Assembly (NCBI GenBank): GCA_900473185.1
Contig: UCKU01000004.1
Coordinates: 1-64,000 of the forward strand
Direction of reading: 5' to 3'
Length of the DNA: 64,000 nucleotides
Source: Hyphomicrobiales bacterium
GTDB lineage: Bacteria; Pseudomonadota; Alphaproteobacteria; Rhizobiales; Rhizobiaceae
Shown here: one piece after another, positions 51,777-60,909 of the stretch
Position numbering within the stretch: position 1 is the stretch's first letter
How the letters are laid out: each line of letters starts with the position of its first letter
Program-made: the position numbers and the translations under genes
Notes under the pieces: generated by a model
Database searches by the model: none
What the model saw: the letters and a program-made list of their open reading frames with translations, nothing else
Told to the model about the DNA's origin: nothing

Positions 51777-52079
51777 GCGCTTTCGAGTAACGGGGTTGGT
51801 AGCTGGCCGCCGTTGCTGTTCAATTGGATAGAGATGGCCGCTAGAAGACTGCAAGTGCGAAGCTTTGATGCTGTCATTGGAACGATTGGAAGACACATCG
51901 TGTTTCAGATGAAGAACAGGTGTCGGAAATGAAGGCCTGATTAACTTCCGCAATGGAAGAATAGGCTAGTCGTCTCAATGGCTTGACTAAGACCTCGTTC
52001 CGGAAGGCGGTGGCGGAATTGCCGCAAATGCCTGAGAAACAACGCATAAAGCGCCCCGAGGCCGGAAAGGGTCGTTGAC
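51777..52079. other. 303-base gap after repC
   Basis: No gene, repeat or clear terminator was recognised. The region is less GC-rich than its surroundings. Confidence 0.5.
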
Positions 52080-52715
52080 GTGAATTGGCCGGAGACGATA
52101 GGGCAGGTCAGGCCATTGAAGGCCAGAAGAGTGTGGGAAAGGGTGAGGGCGGACTTGAAGCGGGCAGTGGATCTTTTCCTGGCTCTGGTGGCAACGCTGA
52201 TCCTGATCATTCCGATCGGGGTCGTGGCGCTTTGTGTGCGCCTGACCTCTCCGGGGCCGGCGCTCTACTGGTCGAACCGGGTGGGGCGCCGCAACGAGAT
52301 CTTCCGGATGCCGAAATTCCGCAGCATGCGGATCGACACACCGACGGTCGCCACGCATCTTCTCGACGATCCCTCCCGCTATTTGACGCCGATCGGCGGC
52401 TTCCTGCGAAAGTCGAGCCTCGATGAACTGCCGCAGCTCTGGTGTATCCTGAAGGGCGAGATGAGCTTCGTCGGCCCGCGCCCGGCGCTTTATAACCAGG
52501 ACGATCTGATTGCGCTGCGCACGGCCGAAGGTGTCGATGCGCTGCTTCCGGGGCTGACGGGCTGGGCGCAGATCAACGGCCGCGACGAACTGCCGATCCC
52601 CGAAAAGGTGAAGTTCGATGTTGATTATCTGCAGCGCCGCTCCTTCTTCATGGATATGCGCATTCTCGCAATGACTGTCGCCAAGGTATTGGGCAGCAAG
52701 GGCATAACCCATTGA
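52080..52715 (+). CDS. Bacterial sugar transferase (undecaprenyl-phosphate glycosyl-1-phosphate transferase)
   Basis: A 211-residue enzyme that loads the first sugar phosphate of a surface polysaccharide onto the lipid carrier at the inner membrane. One membrane segment lies at about residues 30-53 ([20 protein letters not shown]), followed by the family pattern [55 protein letters not shown] and [12 protein letters not shown]. The GTG at 52080 has a poor ribosome site, so a slightly later start is possible. It precedes a CapD-like gene, and both probably serve capsule or exopolysaccharide synthesis. Confidence 0.88.
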   Translation: MNWPETIGQVRPLKARRVWERVRADLKRAVDLFLALVATLILIIPIGVVALCVRLTSPGPALYWSNRVGRRNEIFRMPKFRSMRIDTPTVATHLLDDPSRYLTPIGGFLRKSSLDELPQLWCILKGEMSFVGPRPALYNQDDLIALRTAEGVDALLPGLTGWAQINGRDELPIPEKVKFDVDYLQRRSFFMDMRILAMTVAKVLGSKGITH

Positions 52716-52833
52716 GGTTACGACTTAAGGTTATAAACAGATTGCATGCGCGACCCTCGATTATTTTGGTTGCGCTTGAAATCGAAAAGGACAAGAAGAA
52801 GTCAGGCTGGAATGATGGGTGGGCAGTATAGAC

Positions 52834-54822
52834 ATGCATTATGATCCCTCAAACGACGGATCAAAGGCCAGCCGGTCCTGGATGTCGATGCAGGCACTGG
52901 TCGGCCCGCTCTTGGCGATGCCGCGTCCGGCCAAGCGCATTCTTGCACTGATCGTCGATTCCAGCCTCTGTGTTCTCACCATCTGGCTTGCCTATTGTTT
53001 CCGTCTCAACGAATGGACGGTGCTGACGGGCGTGCAATGGCTCGCGGTTCTCGTGTCGCTGTGTCTGGCGCTGCCGATCTTCGTCGTCATGGGCATGTAT
53101 CGGGCGATCTTCCGTTATGCCGGCATTGCCGCTTTCCTGGCGGTGCTGAAGGCGATCGCGATCTATGGCGTTGCCTTCGCGACGATCTTCACCGCACTCA
53201 GCGTTCCCGGCATTCCGCGCACCGTCGGCATTCTGCAGCCCTTGCTTCTGTTGATCGCAATCGGCCTTTCGCGCCTCGGCATCCGCTACTGGCTCGGCGA
53301 TACCTATCAGCGCATCCTTCACCAGGGTGCGATGGCAAAAGTGCTGATCTATGGCGCGGGCAGTTCCGGCCGGCAGCTTGCCGCTGCACTGACGAACAGT
53401 GCCGAGCTCAACGCCGTCGGTTATCTCGATGACGATCCGAAGCTCAAGGGCGGCATCATGGGCGGCCTGCCGATCTATGATCCCTCCGACCTGACTGAAC
53501 TCGTCCAGACGCTGAATGTCCACAACGTGCTTTTGGCGCTGCCCTCGGTAACGCGCCAGCGCCGCAACGAGATCCTCGAACAGATCCGCAAGGCGCGGGT
53601 GAATGTGCGCACGCTGCCGGATCTGACCGCCCTCGCGCAGGGCCGCATTGCCGTTTCCGATATCCGCGAACTCGAAATCGAGGATCTGCTTGGACGCGAG
53701 GCCGTGGCGCCACGCCAGGAGCTTCTCGACAAGGCCACACTTGGCAAGGTGGTGATGGTGACGGGCGCCGGCGGCTCGATTGGCAGCGAACTCTGCCGCC
53801 AGATCCTGCGCTGCGGCCCAACGCAACTGGTCCTCGTCGATCAGAACGAATACGCCCTTTATGCGATCCATGGCGAGTTGTTGAAGCTTTCGGAGCTTTA
53901 TGAACAGCAGGTACAGATCGTGCCGATCCTCTGTTCGGTGCGCGATCGCGACCGCATCGAACATATCATCATGAGCTGGCGCCCGCAGACACTCTATCAT
54001 GCCGCCGCCTACAAGCATGTGCCACTCGTCGAGCAGAATGCCGTCGAAGGCATCAAGAACAATGTCATGGGCACGCTGATTACCGCACAGGCGGCTGAAA
54101 AATACGGCGTCTCCAATTTCGTGCTGATCAGCACCGACAAGGCGGTTCGCCCGACCAATGTGATGGGCGCCAGCAAGCGTCTGGCCGAAATGGTGCTGCA
54201 AGCGCTATCGGCCGAAAAGCAGGCCGGCGGGCACACCAATTTCTCTATGGTCCGCTTCGGCAATGTGCTGGGCTCCTCCGGTTCCGTCGTGCCGCTGTTT
54301 CGCCAGCAGATCAGGGATGGCGGCCCCGTGACGCTGACCCATCCTGAGATCACTCGCTACTTCATGACGATCTCGGAGGCTTCGCAGCTCGTCATCCAGG
54401 CCGGCGCCATGGCCGATGGCGGCGATGTCCTCCTGCTCGACATGGGCGAGCCGGTTCGCATTGCCGATCTCGCCCGCCGGATGATCGATCTTTCGGGCCT
54501 TACGGTGCGTAGCGACGACAATCCCGAAGGCGATATTGAGCTTTCGGTCACGGGTCTGCGCCCCGGCGAAAAGCTCTATGAGGAACTGCTGATTGGCGAC
54601 AATCCCGAGACGACGCAGCATCCGCGCATCATGAAGGCGCGCGAGGATTTTCTCTTCTGGCCGGAGCTTTCCAAGCGCCTGAAGGTTCTCAATGCCGCGC
54701 TTGACCGCAACGACATTCCCGCCGCCCGCCTGATGCTCGCCGAACTCGTCTCCGGCTATGCCTCGACCGGCGAGGTGACCGATCTAGCGCTGAGCGCCGC
54801 CGAGGCCAATACGGCCGCGTGA
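52834..54822 (+). CDS. CapD/WbpM-type membrane nucleotide-sugar dehydratase/epimerase
   Basis: A 662-residue polysaccharide enzyme. Four hydrophobic segments lie in the first 160 residues, then a first Rossmann CoA-binding-like domain (VLIYGAGSSGRQLAAALTNS near 175-194) and the catalytic domain with VMVTGAGGSIGSELCRQIL near 310-328, HAAAYKHVPLVEQN near 390, and STDKAVRPTNVMGASKRLAE near 437-456. The family usually acts as UDP-GlcNAc 4,6-dehydratase or epimerase. ATG 52834 is used, and GTG 52819 would add five residues. A perfect terminator follows. Confidence 0.9.
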   Translation: MHYDPSNDGSKASRSWMSMQALVGPLLAMPRPAKRILALIVDSSLCVLTIWLAYCFRLNEWTVLTGVQWLAVLVSLCLALPIFVVMGMYRAIFRYAGIAAFLAVLKAIAIYGVAFATIFTALSVPGIPRTVGILQPLLLLIAIGLSRLGIRYWLGDTYQRILHQGAMAKVLIYGAGSSGRQLAAALTNSAELNAVGYLDDDPKLKGGIMGGLPIYDPSDLTELVQTLNVHNVLLALPSVTRQRRNEILEQIRKARVNVRTLPDLTALAQGRIAVSDIRELEIEDLLGREAVAPRQELLDKATLGKVVMVTGAGGSIGSELCRQILRCGPTQLVLVDQNEYALYAIHGELLKLSELYEQQVQIVPILCSVRDRDRIEHIIMSWRPQTLYHAAAYKHVPLVEQNAVEGIKNNVMGTLITAQAAEKYGVSNFVLISTDKAVRPTNVMGASKRLAEMVLQALSAEKQAGGHTNFSMVRFGNVLGSSGSVVPLFRQQIRDGGPVTLTHPEITRYFMTISEASQLVIQAGAMADGGDVLLLDMGEPVRIADLARRMIDLSGLTVRSDDNPEGDIELSVTGLRPGEKLYEELLIGDNPETTQHPRIMKAREDFLFWPELSKRLKVLNAALDRNDIPAARLMLAELVSGYASTGEVTDLALSAAEANTAA

Positions 54823-54824
54823 TC

Positions 54825-54855
54825 AAAGCCCGGTTTTGCGCCGGGCTTTTTCTTT
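54825..54855 (+). terminator. Intrinsic terminator after the CapD-like gene
   Basis: AAAGCCCGG and CCGGGCTTT pair over nine bases around a 7-base loop, followed by TTTTCTTTCT. Confidence 0.92.
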
Positions 54856-54862
54856 CTCAGTT

Positions 54863-55311
54863 TCAGGCATTCGCCCCATTGTCGACCGTCCAGGCTGCAC
54901 CGGTGACCGAGCGTACGGCCGGCGAGGCGACATAGGCAACGACATCGGCGATCTCGCCGGGATCGGCAAAGCCCGCCGATCGGACATGAGGCCCTTCTGC
55001 TCACGAGCATGCGGGCCGTCTGCCGGGTTCATGTCCGTATCCGTCGAGCCGGGATGCACGGCATTGACGGTAATGCCGCGCGGGCCGAGTTCGCGGGCGA
55101 GCGCCTGCGACAGGCCGGCAGGCGCCGCCTTGCTCGCCGTATTGAGGCTAAGGCCGGGGGAGGTGGCGCGTACCGCAAGATTGCTGCCGATCGAAATGAT
55201 GCGCCCGCCATCCGGCATGACTGTTAGCGCTGCCTTGGACGCCGCGAAGGCCGAGCGGACATTGATCGAGAAGGTCTGATCGAAATCTTCAAGCGACAGG
55301 GTCTCGATCGG
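54863..55311 (-). pseudogene. Short-chain dehydrogenase remnant, truncated and frameshifted
   Basis: The first part in one frame reads HRCPIETLSLEDFDQTFSIN, then GGRIISIGSNLAVRATSPGL with SLNTASKAA and ITVNAVHPGSTDTDMNPADG, typical of the middle of an SDR (the catalytic Tyr of YxxxK is replaced, reading LNTASK). Near 54990 the frame shifts, and the true C-terminus continues in another frame as HVRSAGFADPGEIADVVAYV and TGAAWTVDNGANA to the stop at 54863. The N-terminal cofactor-binding third is missing. The gene is therefore broken twice. Confidence 0.85.
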
Positions 55312-55541
55312 ACATCGATGGGCGATCTGACCCAGGCAATGGGCATCGCGCGTGCATGAGGCAGCGCTACGCCGAAAATATTAGCCAGCTTATGACAAGA
55401 TTCGAGCGGGCCGTCAGCGAGGGTGAATTGACCGACACCTTCGACTGCGAGGCCGCTGCCGTCTTTTTCGGCACGCTGCAGAATGGCATGTCGCTGCTTG
55501 CCCGCGACGGTGGTGGAGAGGCGGCGCTGATGGTCGTCGCT
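55312..55541 (+). pseudogene. TetR-family regulator remnant
   Basis: A piece of a TetR helix-turn-helix (TSMGDLTQAMGIARA, 55312-55356) runs into a stop. In the next frame a TetR C-terminal region follows (RQRYAENISQLMTRFERAVS, then GELTDTFDCEAAAVFFGTLQ and NGMSLLARDGGGEAALMVVA) up to about 55541. The middle of the ligand domain and the N-terminus are gone. It was presumably divergent from the SDR, and one deletion seems to have removed the 5' parts of both genes. The region to 55706 shows nothing else. Confidence 0.75.
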
Positions 55542-55706
55542 CGGAGGGGAAGTCCTGCGCTTGAAGGAATGACCCGCGATCGTCGCCGCAGTGGAGCTGG
55601 TGCATCCCTCTCAGTATCAACGCTCGGGATACAACCGGACGGACATGCCCAGATCAAGGGTCCCGTTGAAGTGCTCGTCTATGCGTCCGTTCGGTCGGAG
55701 GATCGT

Positions 55707-56684
55707 TCAGTCGACGAAGTCGACGATGACGCCGGGCTTGACCATGCTGGCAAGTTCCTCGACATCCCAATTGGTCAGCCGCACGCAGCCGTGCGAACCA
55801 GCCTTGTCGATCAGAGAAGGCTCCGGCGATCCATGGATGCCGTAGGTCGGCTCGGAGAGGTCTATCCAGACCGTCCCGACCGGGTTGTTGGGTCCGCTCG
55901 GCAGCTTCAGGAGCTTCTTGTTATGGCCCTGCTGAAAATTCACTTTGGGATTATAGGTGTATTTGGGATTGCGAGCGACACCGTTGACCTTGTGCCGTCC
56001 CGCAGGCGAGGGGTTATCGTCGCTGCCGATCGTTGCCGGGTAGACTGCCAAAACGGATCCGTCTTCTGCAAATGCCAGCACCTCGCCGCTTTTCCTGCGG
56101 GCTTCGATGCGCTTGGCCTTCCCCGTTCTTGGCGCACCGATGACCGCAATGGAAATCGTTTCGCCGGGTGCGAATTGGGCGCCAGGGTTCAGTGTTTTCA
56201 GCAGGTCGATGTCCATATGAAAGCGCTCGGACAGCCGCTCGGCGACGCTTGTGTAGCCGAGATGCGTCATCCTTGCTTGCTTTGCGTAATCCTTCGGAAT
56301 GTTCTCGACGAGATCAGCCGCATCATCCTGCACAACGACATAGGAACCGATGACCTTTCGATCGTCTTGGAGGCGAGAGAGCATCTGCGGGTCGGGACTT
56401 CCGTCGACCGGGAGGCGTTGCATGGTCTCGAAGCCGGCAATCGCCTTGACGACGTTTTCACCGTAGAAGCCGTCGATCACGCCGGGCGATGCGCCGGCTC
56501 GGTCTAGCAGAACCTGCAGATGAATGATGGCTGGATCCGGCGTCGTTGATCTTTCACGCGGAGGGGCTGAGGAGATGGCATCAATCGACGCGTCGTTGAT
56601 GGTTTGAGGCGCAAGGGGCTGGGCGTTCCCGACACCGTGGATTGAAAGCGATATGAAGCCGCAAACGAGCATGGATTTGATCAT
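55707..56684 (-). CDS. L,D-transpeptidase (YkuD/ErfK family) with peptidoglycan-binding-like N-terminus
   Basis: A 325-residue exported enzyme that forms 3-3 crosslinks or attaches proteins to peptidoglycan. There is a signal peptide (MIKSMLVCGFISLSIHGVGNA). A peptidoglycan-binding-like repeat comes next (LQVLLDRAGASPGVIDGFYGENVVKAIAGFE, about 56-86). The catalytic domain then ends in YGIHGSPEPSLIDKAGSHGC with VRLTNWDVEEL, the SHGCVR motif carrying the nucleophilic Cys. Alphaproteobacterial cell walls are rich in L,D-crosslinks, so the family is common here. Confidence 0.92.
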   Translation of the reverse strand: MIKSMLVCGFISLSIHGVGNAQPLAPQTINDASIDAISSAPPRERSTTPDPAIIHLQVLLDRAGASPGVIDGFYGENVVKAIAGFETMQRLPVDGSPDPQMLSRLQDDRKVIGSYVVVQDDAADLVENIPKDYAKQARMTHLGYTSVAERLSERFHMDIDLLKTLNPGAQFAPGETISIAVIGAPRTGKAKRIEARRKSGEVLAFAEDGSVLAVYPATIGSDDNPSPAGRHKVNGVARNPKYTYNPKVNFQQGHNKKLLKLPSGPNNPVGTVWIDLSEPTYGIHGSPEPSLIDKAGSHGCVRLTNWDVEELASMVKPGVIVDFVD

Positions 56685-57109
56685 GCTGTTTAAATCACAG
56701 AGGATAAAATGGTTCCCTCAGGACTTTTGCCGGACAAGTTCTTTTTGATCTCGGAAAGGCGGGCCGGACGTGGCAGCGGACTGAACTGTAGTCCCACCTC
56801 GACCGCATGACCCGTCGGCGCACTACGGGTAAGACCGTCCTTTCGTGCCGGTCTTACTCCACCAGCCTCCCCGGCAGCGGTTTCAGCGGATAGGCCTGAC
56901 AGAAGAAACGGTCGGCGGCGCGGCGGTCCGTTCACGGTCTCGTCAGAAGTCTGAGCGTGAAAAATCGGGCGCGCCTCGTGCTGGATATAGACGCGGGGAC
57001 AAAGTCAGGGCCGTGATAAGATGCGAGCTCAAACTCCAGGCACAGAGTTCGTCCGTAAGCCCTCGGTCGAGAAACCGGACCGAGGGCGTTTCATATTGGC
57101 CGGAAGCCG
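56685..57109. other. 425-base gap with two inverted repeats
   Basis: No gene is supported. GTAAGACCG (56829-56837) and CGGTCTTAC (56849-56857) form a perfect 9-bp repeat. GCCCTCGGTC (57059-57068) and GACCGAGGGC (57078-57087) form a perfect 10-bp hairpin 23 bases beyond the stop of the next minus-strand gene and probably terminate it. Confidence 0.6.
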
Positions 57110-57463
57110 CTATCGGAGCGCCGGGCAGCCGCGGACATTGGCAAAGCTGATTTCGTCGGGACCTCGCCGCGTCCAGCCCTGGACGATCACACGCCGCGGC
57201 GTGACGTCGACGACGCGAGCGCGGCGGAAGCCGAAATCACGTGCCTTGTCCTCTGCCCACCGGGGATCGCAGCCACCGCGCGGCGGACGACCCCAACCGG
57301 GCGGCGGCGGGGGAGGCCTGCCCCAATCCCTGTCGGGTTCAAAACGGGGCGGCGGGCCTCTGTCGTAACCATCGTAATATTGCGCAGACGCGATGCTCGA
57401 CGTCGAGGCTACGGTGCCAAGGGCAAGCAGAATGCCGATGGCAGATTTCGTGAAGTTGATCAT
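57110..57463 (-). CDS. Small secreted proline/arginine-rich protein
   Basis: A 117-residue protein of unknown function. A signal peptide (MINFTKSAIGILLALGTVAS, then TSSIASA) is followed by QYYDGYDRGPPPRFEPDRDW, a stretch of prolines, and a C-terminal fold with two cysteines (GGCDPRWAEDKARDFGFRRARVVDVTPRRVIVQGW, then RGCPALR). This arrangement recurs in small periplasmic rhizobial proteins annotated only as hypothetical. The ATG at 57463 is chosen for the signal peptide, and the longer frame upstream lacks one. Confidence 0.8.
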   Translation of the reverse strand: MINFTKSAIGILLALGTVASTSSIASAQYYDGYDRGPPPRFEPDRDWGRPPPPPPGWGRPPRGGCDPRWAEDKARDFGFRRARVVDVTPRRVIVQGWTRRGPDEISFANVRGCPALR

Positions 57464-57734
57464 CAATCCAATTCTCGTTGGGGCATACGCCTGCGAGGGT
57501 AGGGCACATCGTGGCAAACTGATGGCCAAGTGTATTGTCGCCGCGCGGCGAGATAATTCGCCCTGCAACTCCAATGGGTTAATATCGCCTTCCGGCTTCA
57601 GTATAACGGCGCGCCGTTCCGCAGGGCACTGCAGATGGCCCACATGATCGCCTCGGTAAAGTCTGGATACTCTATAGCAGGTCGCAGTGATCACAGACCC
57701 CGCCCGGGGCTGGGTGGGGTCGCATTCGCTGATC

Positions 57735-58472
57735 TCAGCTCAGCGTTTCTGCAAAAAGTTCGAGCAGGCGCTTCCAGTGCCGCTCAGAACCCTTTTCGCT
57801 GTAGGTCTCACCGCGGTCGGGAACGGTCCAGCCATGCGACATTCCGATATAGTTCTCGATGATGTGATCGACGCCGCCGGTGCGGAGCGCCTCGGCAAGC
57901 CGCGCGGACTGTTCGGGCGGGAAGCTGCCGTCAACGCCGGCAACGCCGACATAGACGCGCGCCTTGATGTTGCCGGCGAGGTGATGCGGGCTGTCGGGCG
58001 CCTCGCTTGCAAGATTGCCGCCGTGGAAACTTGCCGCTGCCGCGATCCTGTCGGCATAAGTGGCCGCTGCCGTCAGCGCCCGGCCGCCGCCCATGCAATA
58101 GCCGACAGCGCCGACCGGACCGGAAACGCCTTCGGCCTCAAGCGTGTCGAGGAAGGCTGCGCTGTCGCGCTTCGTCATTTCCTGCGTCGTCTCGCGGATC
58201 ATCTTCATGATCTCGGCGCGCGAGGTCTCGTTACCGAAGGAAGAGCCGTCGAAGGGGCCGTATGAACCGAAGCGGTAGAAGAGATCGGGTATCAGCACGA
58301 TGTAGCCGGCAGCGGCCAGACGCTCACCCATGATATCGGTCGCTTCACGCGGTCCGAGCGCATCCATGTAATAGAGAATGCCGGGCAGAACCTTGCCCTC
58401 GCTGCACTCGGGGCAGAAAATCGACGCTTTGGCAATGCCGTCAGCCGTCGTGATTTCAATATCGCGTTTCAT
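57735..58472 (-). CDS. Dienelactone hydrolase family protein
   Basis: A 245-residue alpha/beta hydrolase. The catalytic triad is Cys in VGYCMGGGRAL near residue 124, Asp in GVAGVDGSFPPEQ near 181, and His in GMSHGWTVPDR near 209, the Cys-Asp-His set of dienelactone hydrolases. It also has YYMDALGPREATDIMGERLAA, typical of the family. No aromatic-ring-cleavage genes are close, so its substrate is unknown. Confidence 0.88.
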   Translation of the reverse strand: MKRDIEITTADGIAKASIFCPECSEGKVLPGILYYMDALGPREATDIMGERLAAAGYIVLIPDLFYRFGSYGPFDGSSFGNETSRAEIMKMIRETTQEMTKRDSAAFLDTLEAEGVSGPVGAVGYCMGGGRALTAAATYADRIAAAASFHGGNLASEAPDSPHHLAGNIKARVYVGVAGVDGSFPPEQSARLAEALRTGGVDHIIENYIGMSHGWTVPDRGETYSEKGSERHWKRLLELFAETLS

Positions 58473-58698
58473 CGACCAATCCCTTTGATATTATTGAAGC
58501 AGCCCAAAGCCGCGGGCGCCAATCTGGCAAAGGCGGGCGACAGTCTCAAGACACGAATGCGTGCCGGCAGATCCTCGCTCGTCTCTATCTGGGGGCCGTC
58601 TCCGGCCCTCCGGCCCCCAGTGATTTTCCAGTCAAGGGCATCGTCCGGTCCAGCAGGCCGCCGTCAAGCCAACCGGCACTCTAACCCTTTGAATCGAC

Positions 58699-58743
58699 GC
58701 ATCAGGCTTTCCGAAAATCGATTCCGGTTTTCGGGCCGATGCT
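58699..58743. repeat. Rhizobium intergenic palindromic repeat (RIME-like)
   Basis: The core CCGAAAATCG...CGGTTTTCGG (58711-58734) is an interrupted palindrome with one mismatch, flanked by GCATC and GATGC. This matches the widespread rhizobial intergenic palindromes containing CCGAAAATCGATTCCG. It lies in the 371-base gap (58473-58843), which holds no other recognised feature. Confidence 0.6.
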
Positions 58744-58843
58744 GTAGGCCGATGATTTCGAACTGTTGAGTGAGGTTCCATACTGCGCCGCGATGGTGCT
58801 TAAAAAGACCGAACTGGCCGTTGGTGCGTGACGTGCAACCCGA

Positions 58844-59101
58844 TCACGCGTCGAGCGCAGGCCGTTTGGAAAGCGAGATCAGTTCCTTGAAGTGAGTGGC
58901 AATTCGGCCTTCGCGACTGGCGTCTTCCGCTTCCCAACCGAATTTCCACGCGTCGTGTCGCGCAAGCCAATCGCCGAGAGCGCCGGTATCACCAGTAGGC
59001 ATCCTGTGCGCTTCGAGATACGGGTTCTCGTACGCCTTCAATCCGAGCACTCGAGCCCGTGCACCTGCTTCCTGCAAATCGATCAGCTCTTCAATCGTCA
59101 T
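58844..59101 (-). CDS. Small Rmf/CrpP-fold-like protein
   Basis: An 85-residue basic-acidic mixed protein. The pattern GLKAYENPYLEAHRMP...WLARHDAWKFGWEAED resembles the NPY...W..GW pattern of ribosome modulation factor and CrpP-related small proteins that are abundant in rhizobial genomes. Function is unproven: RMF proper hibernates ribosomes. The gene stands alone. Confidence 0.55.
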   Translation of the reverse strand: MTIEELIDLQEAGARARVLGLKAYENPYLEAHRMPTGDTGALGDWLARHDAWKFGWEAEDASREGRIATHFKELISLSKRPALDA

Positions 59102-59271
59102 ACTCAGCCCTCAACGATGCGACGAGGCTAACATCATCGGCCGCGAACGCAAGTGATTGCTAATTAATGGGTTAATCTGCGAAGATTTGGCTTCGGGACG
59201 GTGATCTCGGTCGAGCAAGCTAGCGCTGATCGGCTTGCAGGCCATCAGGGTTCTTTGCGCCCGGGCGGTTA

Positions 59272-59544
59272 TCAAAGCCGGTTTTGCGGGGGCAGCGGAT
59301 CGATGTCCGATGAAGTAATCCAGACGCGCCCGTCATAGGCCAGTTCGCCGTCCATGAACTTGCGGTCGGCGATACATTCGTAGAGGTTTAGCCTCTCGAT
59401 GAGACCTTGGATCATATCACCAGTAGAGGACGGAAGAGCATCGCCTGCGATGCATACGGCCTGATGCAGGCTGCCTTCCGCCATGACGAGAACGGCGTGA
59501 GTGCCACAAAGGCGGATTTTACCGGGCACAGTTACGAGCGACAT
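59272..59544 (-). CDS. Small hypothetical protein
   Basis: A 90-residue protein without recognised family (MSLVTVPGKIRLCGTHAVLV onward). It is accepted as real because TAGGAGG lies at ideal distance before the ATG and the reading frame has ordinary rhizobial codon use. It has one near-hydrophobic strand (HAVLVMAEGSLHQAVCIAG) but no signal peptide. Confidence 0.6.
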   Translation of the reverse strand: MSLVTVPGKIRLCGTHAVLVMAEGSLHQAVCIAGDALPSSTGDMIQGLIERLNLYECIADRKFMDGELAYDGRVWITSSDIDPLPPQNRL

Positions 59545-59723
59545 TTTGGCCTCCTACTGAATTACGGGAGAGTGCTGCTGCGTCTCCTGAAGGCTAGGGA
59601 GCCATGGTTAATCAAAGGTTAACATCAATCAATTCGGCGGTCGGTTGGTTTGCCACCGCAAAACGACGTAGTGCAGGTCGTGGAAGTTTATATTCGAACT
59701 CGGGATGACAAAGGCGCGTGGCT

Positions 59724-59822
59724 ATGCGAATGGCGATCATTGTGATTTGTTCGATTTTGCTCGTTGCTCAGCAGGCGGCGGCCGGAAATGCGGGATGGGA
59801 GCCCGACCTGACTGGCCGGTAA
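59724..59822 (+). CDS. Possible 32-residue exported micropeptide
   Basis: ATG at 59724 opens MRMAIIVICSILLVAQQAAA followed by GNAGWEPDLTGR and a stop. It reads like a complete signal peptide with a very short mature part. A weak AAGG precedes it. It may be a genuine small protein, or the start of a secreted protein that has since been truncated. The rest of the 367-base gap (59545-59911) has no other candidate. Confidence 0.3.
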   Translation: MRMAIIVICSILLVAQQAAAGNAGWEPDLTGR

Positions 59823-59911
59823 CGGACTTCCGATCCCCCTCCGGGGATCCGTTCGACGGGCACGACATACGACGAATGAACGCGATGAGTGACTGAGGGG
59901 ATCTGAAATCG

Positions 59912-60829
59912 ATGTCGAAAGCCGCTGCCGCCGCAAGATATATTCTTGCTTATCTGTCATGGCCATTGGTGTTCTTCTGCGGCCTGACCGGCGCCTATTT
60001 TGGTTTTGCCAGCGGGCATCCTATGGCCGCATTTGCAGCCGTCTATGCCGGTGCGGTCCTGCTCCTCTTCCTGCTCGAGCGTATCATTCCCTATGAGGAA
60101 GGCTGGCTCTTGTCGGACGGCGAAACGGCGAATGATATTGCCCACACCGTCCTGACCAAGGGGCTCGTCGAACTGGCGGCTCTCGCCGGGGTCATCTTTC
60201 CGATGCTTGCCGCAGCCCTGCTGCAGCCGATTGCCGCCATGCAGTTCGGCCTCTGGCCCTCATCCTGGCCGATGCTCTTCCAGGCGATCCTTGCCGTCGT
60301 CATTGCCGAGTTCGGCCTCTACTGGGCGCACCGCATCGCTCATGAACGGCTGTTCTTCTGGCGCTTTCATGCCCTGCACCATAGCGTCACGCGCCTCTGG
60401 GTCATCAATACCGGCCGTTTCCACGTCATCGATTCCCTGTTCAAGATCGCGTTGAGCCAGATCCCGCTCTACCTGCTCGGCGCCCCGCTGCAGGTCTTCT
60501 GGTGGCTTGGTGCCGTCACGGCCTTCATCGGCATCCTGACCCATTGCAACGTCGACATGCGCACGGGCCTTTTCGATTTCGTCTTCTCGACGCCCCGGCT
60601 TCACCGCTGGCACCATTCGAAGGATCTGCGCGAAGGCAATACCAATTACGGCGAGAATGTCGTGCTGTTCGACCAGCTGTTCGGCACCTATTTCAATCCC
60701 GACCGCCCATCCTCGACCGATATCGGCATCAAGGGCCAGATCGCCCCCGGCTTCGTCAGCCAACTGGCGCAGCCCTTCACCAAGGACGGCGTGCGCCAGA
60801 TCCTCGGCCGTCAGCCCAAACGCGGCTGA
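59912..60829 (+). CDS. Sterol desaturase / fatty acid hydroxylase superfamily membrane enzyme
   Basis: A 305-residue inner-membrane di-iron enzyme. Several hydrophobic segments precede the histidine clusters HRIAHERLFFWRFHALHHSVTRLW near residues 147-170 and PRLHRWHHSKD near 229-239. Bacterial members hydroxylate or desaturate lipids, hopanoids or carotenoids, and the substrate here is unknown. GAGGGG precedes the ATG. The LacI gene follows after 80 bases. Confidence 0.85.
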   Translation: MSKAAAAARYILAYLSWPLVFFCGLTGAYFGFASGHPMAAFAAVYAGAVLLLFLLERIIPYEEGWLLSDGETANDIAHTVLTKGLVELAALAGVIFPMLAAALLQPIAAMQFGLWPSSWPMLFQAILAVVIAEFGLYWAHRIAHERLFFWRFHALHHSVTRLWVINTGRFHVIDSLFKIALSQIPLYLLGAPLQVFWWLGAVTAFIGILTHCNVDMRTGLFDFVFSTPRLHRWHHSKDLREGNTNYGENVVLFDQLFGTYFNPDRPSSTDIGIKGQIAPGFVSQLAQPFTKDGVRQILGRQPKRG

Positions 60830-60909
60830 GACCGAAAATCGGTCTTTGCCCGTCATCATTTCATGACAATCGGCCCGTAAGAGCCTCGACGGAAACGGAC
60901 AGGACGGCG

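Noticed and set aside
55591..56507. Long plus-strand open frame over the L,D-transpeptidase gene
   Set aside because: The minus strand carries a signal peptide and the SHGCVR active site. The plus frame is a shadow, joined only at its start to TetR remnants.
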